In this document: positions 6,801-15,467 of the stretch, in pieces
Layout: every line of letters begins with the position of its first letter
Numbering within the stretch: position 1 is the first letter of the stretch
DNA from: Azotosporobacter soli
GTDB lineage: Bacteria > Bacillota > Negativicutes > SG130
Length of the DNA stretch: 37,680 nt
Reading direction: 5' to 3'
Assembly: GCF_030542965.1 (NCBI RefSeq)
Contig: NZ_JAUAOA010000027.1
Coordinates: forward strand, 1-37,680
The notes under the pieces: model-generated
Seen by the model: the letters and a program-made list of their open reading frames with translations, nothing else
Databases searched by the model: none
Told to the model about the DNA's origin: nothing
Position numbers and translations under genes: made by a program

Positions 6801-8120
6801 ATGACAAAGGAACTGAGCAAGACGGAAGAGCTGATGCAACGAAAAAATAATGCGGTTGCCGCCCCAATATCCAATACAACGGGGATTTTTGTCGAGCGGG
6901 CAAGCGGAGCGGTGATTACGGATGTTGAAGGGCGAGAATTTCTCGACTTTTACGCAGGCGTCGGCGTGTTGAATGTCGGACACTGTCCGGAGTCGGTTGT
7001 GAAGGCGGTGCAAAAACAGGCAGGCGAACTGCTGCATTCTTTCTTTGCAATCGGCATGTACGAATCCTATGTCGCACTGGCGGAAAAGATGAATGCGCTG
7101 CTGCCGGGCAGTGGACCCAATAAGACGATGTTTGCCAACAGCGGTGCAGAGGCGGTTGAGAATGCGGTGAAGATCGCACGACAGGCGATGAAGCGACCGG
7201 GCATTATTTCTTTTGAAGGCGGCTTTCATGGCCGGACGCTGATGGCAATGAGTCTGACCAGTAAGGTGAAACCGTACAAGCATGGTTGTGGGCCGATGGC
7301 GCCGGAGGTGTACAAGGTGCCCAGCGCTTATTGCTACCGTTGTCATTATCGTTCCGAATATCCCGGCTGCGGCATGCACTGTCTGGAAAACTTTGAACGC
7401 TTCTTTATTTCTGAAGTGGATGCCGAGCAAATTGCAGCGATGATTATTGAACCGGTGCAAGGTGAAGGCGGCTTTATCGTACCGCCACCCGAGTTTTTGC
7501 CGGGCGTCAAAGCGATTTGCGAGAAAAAGGGCATTTTGTTTATTGCAGACGAAATTCAAAGCGGTTTCGGGCGCACCGGAAAAATGTTTGCGATTGAAAA
7601 CTGGGGCGTAGAGCCGGATCTGATGACGACCGCAAAATCGATTGCCGCCGGCGTGCCGCTCAGTGCGGTGACCGGCAAGGCCGAGTACATGGATGCGCCT
7701 GGTCCGGGCGTGATCGGCGGGACGTATGGCGGCAATCCGCTGGCCTGCGTCGCGGGTCTTGAAACGATAAAGCTGATCGAAGAGCAGGAGCTATGCAAAC
7801 GCGGCGCTAAAATCGGCCAGATCACGATGAAGCGGTTGAAAACTCTGCAAGAACGCTGCAAGATCATCGGCGATGTGCGCGGACTCGGTTCAATGATCGG
7901 CATCGAGCTGGTAAAAGACCGTCAGACGAAAGAACCGGCGAAAGATCTTACGGCTAAAGTCGTCAAGTATTGTTTGGAAGAAGGTGTAATGCTGATCAGC
8001 GCCGGAATCTACGGCAATGTGATCCGCCTCTTGATTCCGCTGGTCGTGACCGACGAACAGCTGGATAAAGGGTTGACGGTGCTGGAAAAAAGTCTGCTGC
8101 GGGCGGCAGAGGAAGCATAG
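6801..8120 (+). CDS. Class III PLP-dependent aminotransferase (GabT-like)
   Basis: 439-residue class III (omega-) aminotransferase moving an amino group from 4-aminobutyrate or a similar omega-amino acid to 2-oxoglutarate or pyruvate. Visible are FANSGAEAVENAVK, FEGGFHGRT, the acid LFIADEIQSGFGRTG and the PLP lysine, Lys279 in TTAKSIAAG. A four-cysteine insert, CYRC then CGMHC (Cys178, 181, 190, 194), looks like a metal or disulfide site. I recall similar inserts in Firmicute GabT-like proteins. With the aldehyde dehydrogenase and permease it makes a two-step route from amino acid to semialdehyde to acid. Start: ATG after GGGAGGAAATTAGC. The substrate is not settled. Confidence 0.9.
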   Translation: MTKELSKTEELMQRKNNAVAAPISNTTGIFVERASGAVITDVEGREFLDFYAGVGVLNVGHCPESVVKAVQKQAGELLHSFFAIGMYESYVALAEKMNALLPGSGPNKTMFANSGAEAVENAVKIARQAMKRPGIISFEGGFHGRTLMAMSLTSKVKPYKHGCGPMAPEVYKVPSAYCYRCHYRSEYPGCGMHCLENFERFFISEVDAEQIAAMIIEPVQGEGGFIVPPPEFLPGVKAICEKKGILFIADEIQSGFGRTGKMFAIENWGVEPDLMTTAKSIAAGVPLSAVTGKAEYMDAPGPGVIGGTYGGNPLACVAGLETIKLIEEQELCKRGAKIGQITMKRLKTLQERCKIIGDVRGLGSMIGIELVKDRQTKEPAKDLTAKVVKYCLEEGVMLISAGIYGNVIRLLIPLVVTDEQLDKGLTVLEKSLLRAAEEA

Positions 8121-8136
8121 AAGAGGTAAGGCGAGC

Positions 8137-8181
8137 AAAGACGCTTGTCGGCGGCGCGCGTCGTTGATAAGCGTCTTTTTT
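8137..8181 (+). terminator. Terminator between aminotransferase and permease
   Basis: AAAGACGCTT (8137-8146) and AAGCGTCTTT (8169-8178) form a perfect 10-bp stem with a GC-rich loop, followed by TTT. The permease start is only 26 bp further, leaving little room for a separate promoter, so it probably lowers rather than abolishes permease transcription. Confidence 0.65.
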
Positions 8182-8207
8182 AGATAAAGAAAAGGAGGGC
8201 GAACGAT

Positions 8208-9617
8208 ATGGAAGAAAAGTCGCTACATTTAGCAAAAGAAAATCTCAAAAAAGATCTCAAGGACAGACACATTCAATTGATTGCCATCGGCGGCGTCATC
8301 GGAGTCGCCTTATTCATGGGCTCGGCTCAGGCCAGCAAAATGGCTGGACCAGCGCTTACGCTGGCGTATGCGATCGGCGGCGTGATTATGTACTTCGTGC
8401 TGCGTGCACTGGGCGAGGTAGCGGTGGAACATCCGGTGACATCGTCCTTTGCTGGTTATGCGCGGACGTTCTGTGGGCCGCTGGTTTCCTTTATTACTGG
8501 TTGGACATACTGGTATCAGTGGGTCGTGTTGGCGATGTGCGAAATCTCGGCGGTCGGCATGTATATGAAGTACTGGGCGCCGGATATACAGCAATGGATT
8601 CCTGCACTGATTTGTCTTGCCTTGATTCTTGCAATTAATCTGGTTTCTGTGAAATACTACGGCGAGTTTGAGTTTTGGTTTGCTTTGATTAAGGTCGTGA
8701 CAATCGTTGCGATGCTGGTAGTCGGTTTTGCGATGATCTTATTCGGCATCGGCAATGGCGGCGTCGCAATCGGGTTTTCCAACCTTTGGACGCACGGCGG
8801 CTTCATGCCGTTTGGCTGGACCGGCGTCGCGATGGCGCTTGTGATGGTCGTCTTCGCGTATTCGGGCGTTGAGTTAATCGGCATCACGGCCGGTGAAGCA
8901 AAAAATCCGGAAGCGTCGCTGAAATCGGCGATCGACAAAGTATTCTGGCGGGTACTCGTCTTCTATGTCGGTTCGATGGTGGCGATACTCTCGATCTTCC
9001 CATACGACACGTTGCCTAAAGGCGTCAGCCCGTTCGTAATGATTTTCGAGAAAGCTGGCATTCCTTACGCGGCCTCCATCATCAATACGGTTATCATTTC
9101 CTCGGCTGCATCCTGTCTGAACAGCGGCATGTACGTATGCGGCCGGATGTTGTACGGTTTGGCGCTCAGAAATGAAGCGCCGGCATTTCTCGGCAAACTG
9201 TCGGAGAACCAAGTGCCGGCCAACGGCATCATCGTCTCCAGCATCGTCTGCCTGATCGGCGTGTATCTGAATTATACTTCGCCGGACAGCGTATTCTACT
9301 ATATGTCGGCTATTACGACGACCGGCTGCATGTGGACCTGGTCGCTGATCATGTATATCCAGTACAAATGGCGCAAAAGCCTGAGTGCAGAGCAGATTGC
9401 GCAGCTAAAATATCCGATGCCCTGTTATCCGTATGCGAACTACCTGGTCGGCGCGTTTATGCTGGCGGTGACGCTCGGCATGGGCTACGACCATGACAAT
9501 CTGGTCGGACTCTATGTCGCACCGGTTTGGTACGGCGGACTCTATATTCTGTATCGTATGTTCAAGATTGGCGCAGCGCAGGCGCGAGCCGACTTGAGCG
9601 TTCAAACCGAATGGTAG
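8208..9617 (+). CDS. Amino-acid permease, APC superfamily (AAT family)
   Basis: 469-residue inner-membrane proton/amino-acid symporter with about 12 hydrophobic segments. The N-terminus shows the AAT-family hallmark LKDRHIQLIAIGGVIGVALF, followed by GSAQASKMAGPALTLAY. Later motifs are FAYSGVELIGITAGEAKNPE and the Glu-rich intracellular loop. Relatives carry GABA, D-alanine/D-serine/glycine, proline or aromatic amino acids; the sequence alone does not choose. Its position after the aminotransferase suggests uptake of that enzyme's substrate. Start: ATG after AAAAGGAGGGCG. Confidence 0.93.
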   Translation: MEEKSLHLAKENLKKDLKDRHIQLIAIGGVIGVALFMGSAQASKMAGPALTLAYAIGGVIMYFVLRALGEVAVEHPVTSSFAGYARTFCGPLVSFITGWTYWYQWVVLAMCEISAVGMYMKYWAPDIQQWIPALICLALILAINLVSVKYYGEFEFWFALIKVVTIVAMLVVGFAMILFGIGNGGVAIGFSNLWTHGGFMPFGWTGVAMALVMVVFAYSGVELIGITAGEAKNPEASLKSAIDKVFWRVLVFYVGSMVAILSIFPYDTLPKGVSPFVMIFEKAGIPYAASIINTVIISSAASCLNSGMYVCGRMLYGLALRNEAPAFLGKLSENQVPANGIIVSSIVCLIGVYLNYTSPDSVFYYMSAITTTGCMWTWSLIMYIQYKWRKSLSAEQIAQLKYPMPCYPYANYLVGAFMLAVTLGMGYDHDNLVGLYVAPVWYGGLYILYRMFKIGAAQARADLSVQTEW

Positions 9618-9632
9618 GCAAGGGATGCTAAG

Positions 9633-9683
9633 AAAGAGAAGACATGCAGCGTAAAAAAAACGCACAGCATGTCTTCTCTTTTT
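9633..9683 (+). terminator. Terminator after the permease
   Basis: AAAGAGAAGACATGC (9633-9647) pairs perfectly with GCATGTCTTCTCTTT (9667-9681), followed by further T. The hairpin carries A and T tracts on both sides and could work on both strands. Confidence 0.8.
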
Positions 9684-9799
9684 CGCAAGCTTTCGCGGAT
9701 TTTCATGTCATTCAGGCAGGAGCTTTCCGGCGTTTACGGGAATAATAAGCAAGAGTGAAAAAGCAAAGTGAAAAAGAAACGAAAGTTGGAGGAAGCAGG

Positions 9800-11107
9800 A
9801 TGAAATCATATCGCAGCGTAATGGCTGGCTTGGCCATTACTATTATAACGGTGCTCGCGCTGAATCAACCGGCGCATGCGGAGACGCTGGAACTGTCGCT
9901 TGAAGACAGCATCGCACTGACGCTGAAAAATAATCCGAGTATGAAAATTGCCGGAGCGCAAAAAGAAAAAGCGGCCTGGACGGTCAAACAGGCGCAGGCT
10001 GCCAAAGGCATCAGCCTAGATTACGCCTATACGCAGCTGCGTACCGACGCGCCGCCGTCCTGGGTTAATCAGACAGTGATGTGGGAGGTTCCCTATTATA
10101 ATTATTTCAGCAATCAAATCAGCGCGACATTGCCGATTTATACCGGCGGCAAATTGGAAAACACGATCGCACAGGCCAAGAAAGGCAGCCAGGCAGCCGT
10201 ATTGAATGAAGATGCGATGAAGCAACAGTTGAAACTGACGGCGACGCGTGCATACTTTAATCTGTTGCAGGCGCGCAATCTGCGCGACATTGCCAAGCAA
10301 TCGGTCGATGATTTTGCGGCGCATTTGAAAAACGTCCAGAATCAATTTGACGCCGGTACGGTGGCTAAGGTTGACGTCTTGCAGACGAAAGTACAATGGG
10401 CCAATGCCCAGGACGGTTTGATCAAGGCGCAAAATAGTTATGAAGTGGCGGCGCTCACGCTGAATACGGTGATGGGCATGCCTCTTTACAGCGAAGTCAA
10501 AACAAAGGAAAATCTGGCATATCGTCCGTACCTCCTGACGCTCGAAGAATGTGTCGAAACGGCGCTCAGCAAACGCCCGGAAATGGAGCAGGCTGCAGTC
10601 ATGATTGGCGCAGCGAAAGACCAGATTAAGATCTATCAGAGTGATAAATTGCCGACGGTTGCGCTGACGGCCAGCGCCAAATGGCAGGATATGAAATCGC
10701 CGGGCTGGAATTACCAGACAAAAAACATCACGCTTTTGGCGAAGTATAATATTTTTGATTCCGGCCGGACGGAAGCGCAGATCAAAGGCGGCGAAGCCGC
10801 GTTGACGGTAGCCGAAGAACAGGCGCAGCAGGTGCGCGATGCGATATCGCTCGAAGCCAGTAGTTCATACTTGACGCTGAAGGAAGCGGAAAAACGGATT
10901 GAGACGAGTAAAACGGCAGTTGAACATGCCGAAGTCGATTTTGTGCTTTCACAGGAACGTTACGAAGCCGGCGTCGGTACGAATCTTGATGTGATCGATG
11001 CGGAACTGGCGCTGGCGAAAGCGAGAACCAATTATACGCAGGCGCTTTATGATTACAATACCGGCAAGGCGATGGTGGAACGCGCGATGGGCAGCGCGTT
11101 AAAATAA
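9800..11107 (+). CDS. TolC-family outer-membrane efflux channel
   Basis: 435-residue outer-membrane factor. A signal peptide MKSYRSVMAGLAITII...PAHA is followed by mature ETLELS. The body has the two repeated OEP halves: the first begins LSLEDSIALTLKNNPSMK, the second LTLEECVETALSKRPEME. Each is rich in long amphipathic helices (for example YEAGVGTNLDVIDAELALAKARTNY, split by the conserved TNLDV turn). These proteins trimerise into a beta-barrel with a periplasmic tunnel serving efflux or type I secretion. The gene shows that the organism has an outer membrane. No membrane-fusion or inner-membrane pump gene is adjacent. ATG 9800 follows TTGGAGGAAGC and gives a clean signal peptide; an upstream frame adds 15 residues. 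Confidence 0.93.
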   Translation: MKSYRSVMAGLAITIITVLALNQPAHAETLELSLEDSIALTLKNNPSMKIAGAQKEKAAWTVKQAQAAKGISLDYAYTQLRTDAPPSWVNQTVMWEVPYYNYFSNQISATLPIYTGGKLENTIAQAKKGSQAAVLNEDAMKQQLKLTATRAYFNLLQARNLRDIAKQSVDDFAAHLKNVQNQFDAGTVAKVDVLQTKVQWANAQDGLIKAQNSYEVAALTLNTVMGMPLYSEVKTKENLAYRPYLLTLEECVETALSKRPEMEQAAVMIGAAKDQIKIYQSDKLPTVALTASAKWQDMKSPGWNYQTKNITLLAKYNIFDSGRTEAQIKGGEAALTVAEEQAQQVRDAISLEASSSYLTLKEAEKRIETSKTAVEHAEVDFVLSQERYEAGVGTNLDVIDAELALAKARTNYTQALYDYNTGKAMVERAMGSALK

Positions 11108-11136
11108 ACGGCAGGCAATGGACGGAGGAAGCAAAG

Positions 11137-11700
11137 ATGCTTTGGCTCGAGGCGGTGAAAAATTATCGACCCGGCAACGAACAGGAAGAGGCCGATCGGC
11201 GAGTGATGCTCGAGTGCGCCAGGCTCTTGCCGGATATTTTGACGCGGCGCTGCGAAATCGCGCATCTCACAGCGTCGGCCTTTGCCGTGAACGCAGAGCG
11301 CGACAAGACCTTGATGATTTACCACCGTATTTATGATTCCTGGTCCTGGACCGGCGGTCATGCGGACGGCGAAGAGGACCTGCTGGCGGTAGCGCTCAAG
11401 GAACTGGCGGAGGAAACCGGCGTGACGCGCTGCCGACCACTCATTAAAACTCCGTTTGCGCTTGATGTGCTGCCGGTCGCGGCGCATCAAAAAAACGGCA
11501 AGTACGTTGCGGCGCATCTGCATCTGTCGCTGACGTATCTGATCGAGGCCGATGCGGAGCAACCGTTGCTGCTTAATGAAAAGGAAACGAAAGATGTGGC
11601 CTGGCTGCCGCTTAGCGAAATGGTCGCCGCCAGCAGCGAGCCGCACATGAAAATCGTATATGAAAAACTGGTGCAGCGTTTGGCTGATTATCGGGGCTGA
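11137..11700 (+). CDS. Nudix hydrolase
   Basis: 187-residue hydrolase of nucleoside-diphosphate-linked substrates. The Nudix box is clear: G-HADGE-E-DLLAVAL-KELAEETGV, with the Arg of the classical REUXEE changed to Lys, around residues 78-100. The fold resembles the isopentenyl-diphosphate isomerase or ADP-ribose pyrophosphatase type, but the specificity is unknown. It starts 29 bp after the TolC-like gene, behind GGACGGAGGAAGC, and is probably co-transcribed although no functional link is obvious. Confidence 0.88.
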   Translation: MLWLEAVKNYRPGNEQEEADRRVMLECARLLPDILTRRCEIAHLTASAFAVNAERDKTLMIYHRIYDSWSWTGGHADGEEDLLAVALKELAEETGVTRCRPLIKTPFALDVLPVAAHQKNGKYVAAHLHLSLTYLIEADAEQPLLLNEKETKDVAWLPLSEMVAASSEPHMKIVYEKLVQRLADYRG

Positions 11701-11703
11701 ACG

Positions 11704-11741
11704 AAAAAGAAGACTTCGTCTGCGGACGAAGTCTTCTTTTT
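11704..11741. terminator. Bidirectional terminator between Nudix gene and fbp
   Basis: AAAAAGAAGACTTCGTC (11704-11720), loop TGCG, GACGAAGTCTTCTTTTT: a 17-bp perfect stem with A and T flanks, placed between two convergent genes and able to stop both. Confidence 0.85.
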
Positions 11742-11742
11742 C

Positions 11743-13734
11743 TTATAAGTCAGTCGGCGAAGTGCCTGCGCCGGCGACATGCTCTTTGATGAAACCGTCG
11801 CGGTAGGCGGCAAGCAGCGTTTGCAGTTCGGCGATGCGGCGTTCGATCGCCTGGCCGTCGTCGGTGTGCTTGACGCGCATCCGAACCGGATGGCTCTTGA
11901 TGATTTCGGTTTTGGAGTCGATCGTAATGTCTTCCAAAATCGCTTTTTGAATGGACTCAAACGGTTGATGCGCGGCCAGCAGGAGGCCGTTCGAGTTTGA
12001 AATCAGCGTATAACCGGCGATGCCGGTCTGGCGTTGGTATGCTTTCGAGAAGCCGCCGTCGATCGTGATTAGCTTGCCGCTGGCTTTGACCGGTTTTTCG
12101 CCTTTTTTTACTTTGACCGGGACGTGACCGTTGATGATGTGTCCGGTGGTCGGCGAAAGGCCGAACTCTTTCAGGATGCGGTTGACCGCCGCTTCCTTGT
12201 CGCGGAAGGTGTAATAGGGGTTGCGCTCTTCGAGATGCGTGGCCGGATCTTCGAGGAAATAGCGCTCGAACGTGGTCATTTTTTCTTTGCCGAAGAGCGG
12301 CGATTGCGCGCCGGACCAGAGATACCACATCGCATCGAGCCCGTACTGCTTGTGTTCGTCGTTGCCGGTCGAAAAGAACGCCTGACGGGCGAGTCGATCG
12401 ACGCGGTCGAGGAACGCTTTACCGGAAAATTCTTGACCGTCGACGATGAACGGCCGGAACGTGCCGTCTTCGTTCATGGAGATGCAGGCGTGGTAGAGCA
12501 GGTTGCCGTCATGCACCAGATAAATGCTGCCTTTGGAATAAAGGAAGCGGGTATGCTGCTGCAGTTTTTTGCTGTTGGTGAAAAAGAGCTGCAGCTTGTC
12601 GATCAAGATCGTTTCGTCTTCGGTCAGCGCGTAGGGATCTTTTGGATCGACGGTCGGGAAATAGGTATCGAGCAGCGGATGTTCGACGCCGTCGAGCAGG
12701 ATCGTTCCCTTTTCGTAGTCGATCTTGTCAAGCAGCAGGCGGTGCTCCATCTGATAATGCGGCCGCCGCCGAATCAGCTGCCCTTCCAGTTTGAATTGGA
12801 TCACGCTGATCGCTTTGTGCATCTTCGCCATTAACTTGAGTTCATAGTTGGAGAAGTCTTCCTCGGCCAACGTCTTCGGGAAGAAGCGTTCGCCGGGATC
12901 CAGTTTGTAATTGTCGAGCGCGAATGCGGCCAGCGGCAGCAAATTGATGCCGTAGGCATTCTCAAGCGTTTCCATGTTCGCGTAACGCAGGCAGACGCGG
13001 ATGACGTTAGCGATGCAGACCTGGCTACCTGCTGCGGCTCCCATCCAGACGATGTCGTGGTTGCCCCACTGGATATCGACATGGCGATGCTGCATCAGTT
13101 CGTCGACGATCAGATGCGCGCCGGCGCCGCGGTCATAAATGTCGCCGATGACATGCAGTTTGGCAATCGCCAGATCCTGAATCAATTCGGCCAAAATGAT
13201 GATGAACTGTTGTGCGCTGCCGGTCGAAATGATCGTCTCGATATGACTTTGGTAATAGAGCGATTTGTTTTCGAGATTTTCCTGTTCGTAGAGCAGTTCT
13301 TCGATGATCGCGCTCGCTTCCGCCGGCAAGAGGCGCAAAACAGTGGAGCGCTGGTATTTTGAGATCAGGACGCGGCACAGTTTGATCAGCCGAACCAGCG
13401 TGTTGCGGCACCAGGATTCCGGGCAGGGCTCGGTTTGCAACATCAGCGCCGATTTTTGCGCCGGATAATAAATCAAGGTGGCCAGGCTGCGCTGTTCTTG
13501 CTTCGATAAAGTGTCGGCGAACAGTTCTTCAATCTTGCGCCAGGTCGAACCGGCGCCGTTGCGGATCACATGTTGGAACGATTCATGTTCGCCGTGGATA
13601 TCGGAGAGAAAGTGGTCGGTTCCCTTGGGCAACTGAAGCTGGGCGGAAAGATTGATGATCGCGGTTGAGGCGGCTTGAATCGAAGGGTAATGCCGGGCTA
13701 ACAGCGATAAATAGCGTAACTGGTCTTCATGCAT
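11743..13734 (-). CDS. fbp: Class III fructose-1,6-bisphosphatase
   Basis: 663-residue gluconeogenic enzyme hydrolysing fructose 1,6-bisphosphate, of the Firmicute-specific class III (B. subtilis Fbp type, about 670 residues). Metallophosphatase motifs are visible: HFLSDIHGEHESF, IGDIYDRGAGAH, and WGNHDIVWMGAAAG. The C-terminal part has ITIDGGFSKAYQ and GHIINGHVPVK. I place the start at ATG 13734 (MHEDQLRYL) because AGGAGTT lies 8 nt upstream and the N-terminus then matches the family; an upstream in-frame ATG at 13785 would add 17 unconserved residues. A single-gene unit, convergent with the Nudix gene. Confidence 0.95.
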   Translation of the reverse strand: MHEDQLRYLSLLARHYPSIQAASTAIINLSAQLQLPKGTDHFLSDIHGEHESFQHVIRNGAGSTWRKIEELFADTLSKQEQRSLATLIYYPAQKSALMLQTEPCPESWCRNTLVRLIKLCRVLISKYQRSTVLRLLPAEASAIIEELLYEQENLENKSLYYQSHIETIISTGSAQQFIIILAELIQDLAIAKLHVIGDIYDRGAGAHLIVDELMQHRHVDIQWGNHDIVWMGAAAGSQVCIANVIRVCLRYANMETLENAYGINLLPLAAFALDNYKLDPGERFFPKTLAEEDFSNYELKLMAKMHKAISVIQFKLEGQLIRRRPHYQMEHRLLLDKIDYEKGTILLDGVEHPLLDTYFPTVDPKDPYALTEDETILIDKLQLFFTNSKKLQQHTRFLYSKGSIYLVHDGNLLYHACISMNEDGTFRPFIVDGQEFSGKAFLDRVDRLARQAFFSTGNDEHKQYGLDAMWYLWSGAQSPLFGKEKMTTFERYFLEDPATHLEERNPYYTFRDKEAAVNRILKEFGLSPTTGHIINGHVPVKVKKGEKPVKASGKLITIDGGFSKAYQRQTGIAGYTLISNSNGLLLAAHQPFESIQKAILEDITIDSKTEIIKSHPVRMRVKHTDDGQAIERRIAELQTLLAAYRDGFIKEHVAGAGTSPTDL

Positions 13735-13756
13735 GTCGTCACAACTCCTGAATTCT

Positions 13757-13785
13757 ATAGTATGGTTTCTTGCTATCGTTTTCAT
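13757..13785 (-). promoter_or_regulatory. Promoter of fbp
   Basis: On the lower strand, ATGAAA (13785-13780), 17-bp spacer, TACTAT (13762-13757), four of six matches each. It overlaps the alternative upstream start codon, which supports the shorter Fbp start. Confidence 0.4.
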
Positions 13786-13981
13786 TCGTGCTACGCGAAA
13801 GAAGTTCCTGCCGGATTGTGAAAATAGCTAAAAGCTCGTGTGCGGCCGCTAAGCGAATTTGTTTGCGCTTCTTTGTCCGCGCAAAAGTTGCGTAACTATG
13901 AAATCGGAAAAACTAGCAGGAAGTTTTTCGCCGCGAAGAGAAGAAACCAAAGTAGAAAAGGAACGGAAAAGGAGCTTTCAA

Positions 13982-14845
13982 ATGAACCGATATAAAAACG
14001 TAGTGAGTAAGATGAGCGTCGCGGCGCTGCTATGTTTGTTGCCTGTGCTTTTCGCCGTGCAGACGCCGGTTGCCGCAGAGACTCTGGACGACAAGGCGGT
14101 CGTTGCGGAAGCGTATCAGAAGATGCGCGCCTTTAAGAGCTATCACATGACGGTGGATACGGTGATGTCGATGCACGGCGCGGACGTGGAAATCGGATCG
14201 AATGTGAAAGGCGAAATCGATCTCATGACAAAGCCGATGCTGGCCAAAACGGAACTGGATGTCGTCACCAACGCCGAAACGGCAGGAGGCAACAAAACGA
14301 CAAGCAAGAAGATCCTGCAATATGTAGAAGAGACGAACAACGGCATTTTCATGTATACGCAAGCGGACAATCAGTGGAAAAAGCAACTGCTGAAATCGGG
14401 CGGCTATGATCCGCTAAAGGAGTATGAGCAATATAGCAAGGGCATCAAGAGCGTGGAGAAAGTAAGCGAAGATGACGACAGGGCTGTCTTTAGCGTAGTT
14501 ATCAAGGGTAGTTATATGAAAGATGTTCTTTCGCGTCAGCTTCCTTCGCTGGGGCTGGATAAAATAAACCTATCCGCGGAGGCATTGAATAACATAAGCG
14601 ATGTAGCGTATCAACTGACGCTCGATAAAAAAAGCGGTGCTGTCTCTGCGATCGATATGGATTTGTCTTCGTTTATTGGCGAGTTTGGCAACAGTGTGGC
14701 CGAGGCCGTGGATGCTTCGCCGGAAAAGAAACAGGAGTTGCGCGAACTGTTCGGCAGCGTTAGCATGACCGTACATGTCGAATTTTCACGTTTTGATGCG
14801 GTAGAAAAGTTTGCCTTGCCGCAAGAACTGAAAGCGCTGCGTTAA
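13982..14845 (+). CDS. Secreted DUF6612-like protein
   Basis: 287-residue exported protein. A signal peptide (basic MNRYKNVVSK, hydrophobic core, cleavage near VAA-ETLDD) precedes a beta-rich domain resembling DUF6612/LolA-like lipoprotein folds, with KMRAFKSYHMTVDTVM near the mature start and repeated strands. No lipobox cysteine is present, so it is probably periplasmic and not a lipoprotein. The function is unknown; LolA-like folds bind lipids. ATG 13982 follows AAAAGGAGC; a longer upstream frame from 13859 adds a non-conserved extension. First gene of a probable five-gene operon. Confidence 0.8.
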   Translation: MNRYKNVVSKMSVAALLCLLPVLFAVQTPVAAETLDDKAVVAEAYQKMRAFKSYHMTVDTVMSMHGADVEIGSNVKGEIDLMTKPMLAKTELDVVTNAETAGGNKTTSKKILQYVEETNNGIFMYTQADNQWKKQLLKSGGYDPLKEYEQYSKGIKSVEKVSEDDDRAVFSVVIKGSYMKDVLSRQLPSLGLDKINLSAEALNNISDVAYQLTLDKKSGAVSAIDMDLSSFIGEFGNSVAEAVDASPEKKQELRELFGSVSMTVHVEFSRFDAVEKFALPQELKALR

Positions 14846-14864
14846 AAACGAAAGTGAGCGGTTG

Positions 14865-15446
14865 ATGATGAACAGCAATGAAGAACGCTATGAAAATTTG
14901 AAGATCAGCCAATGTAAAACAGCGCAGCGCGAGCTGGCCGGAAAAGAATTTTTTAATTGTGACTTTGAAAATTGTGATTTTACCGCGCAGGATTTTACAG
15001 CGGCGACGTTTGAAGACTGTACGTTTCGCGGCTGCAACCTGGCGTTGGCGATTTATCGCGACGCCAGGTTGCGCCGGGTGCGTTTTGAAAAATGCAAACT
15101 GCTTGGTATTGCGTTTTGTGACTGCGATTCATTTATTCTCGAAATGTCTTTTAGCGCTTGTGCGATGAAGAACTGCGATTTTTCTAAAATGAATCTCAGA
15201 CAGACGCGCTTTGAAGACTGTGAAATGACGGAGAATGATTTTATTGCGACCGATCTGTCGGATTGCGTTTTCAGCGGTTGCAGTTTACAGCGCAGCGTGT
15301 TTCAAAACTGTGATCTCAGTCGCGCCGATTTTTCTAAGGCGTGTGACTATGAAATCAATCCGGTGCAAAATCGCGTGACCAAGGCCGTCTTCAGCTGGCC
15401 GGAGGCAAGCGGTTTGCTGCATGAGTTCGGCGTTGTGATAAAGTGA
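14865..15446 (+). CDS. Pentapeptide-repeat protein, Qnr-like
   Basis: 193-residue right-handed quadrilateral beta-helix protein built from A(D/N)LXX-type repeats, for example FFNCDFENCDFTAQDF, CTFRGCNL and CDLSRADF. The central residues are mostly Phe or Leu, with Cys very frequent at the outer positions. Length and the C-terminal tail (TKAVFSWPEASGLLHEFGVVIK, split by WPEASGL) resemble Qnr and other gyrase-protecting members. Whether it binds gyrase is unknown. It starts 19 bp after the secreted protein gene; three closely spaced in-frame starts (TTG 14862, ATG 14865, ATG 14868) are possible. Confidence 0.87.
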   Translation: MMNSNEERYENLKISQCKTAQRELAGKEFFNCDFENCDFTAQDFTAATFEDCTFRGCNLALAIYRDARLRRVRFEKCKLLGIAFCDCDSFILEMSFSACAMKNCDFSKMNLRQTRFEDCEMTENDFIATDLSDCVFSGCSLQRSVFQNCDLSRADFSKACDYEINPVQNRVTKAVFSWPEASGLLHEFGVVIK

Positions 15447-15467
15447 TGCGCGATAAAGGAGAAAAGC

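Noticed and set aside
12124-12834. Long open frame on the upper strand inside fbp (236 codons), and many similar ones opposite the chemosensory genes
   Set aside because: They are antisense shadows produced by GC-rich codon use; none has a ribosome binding site or recognisable domain.
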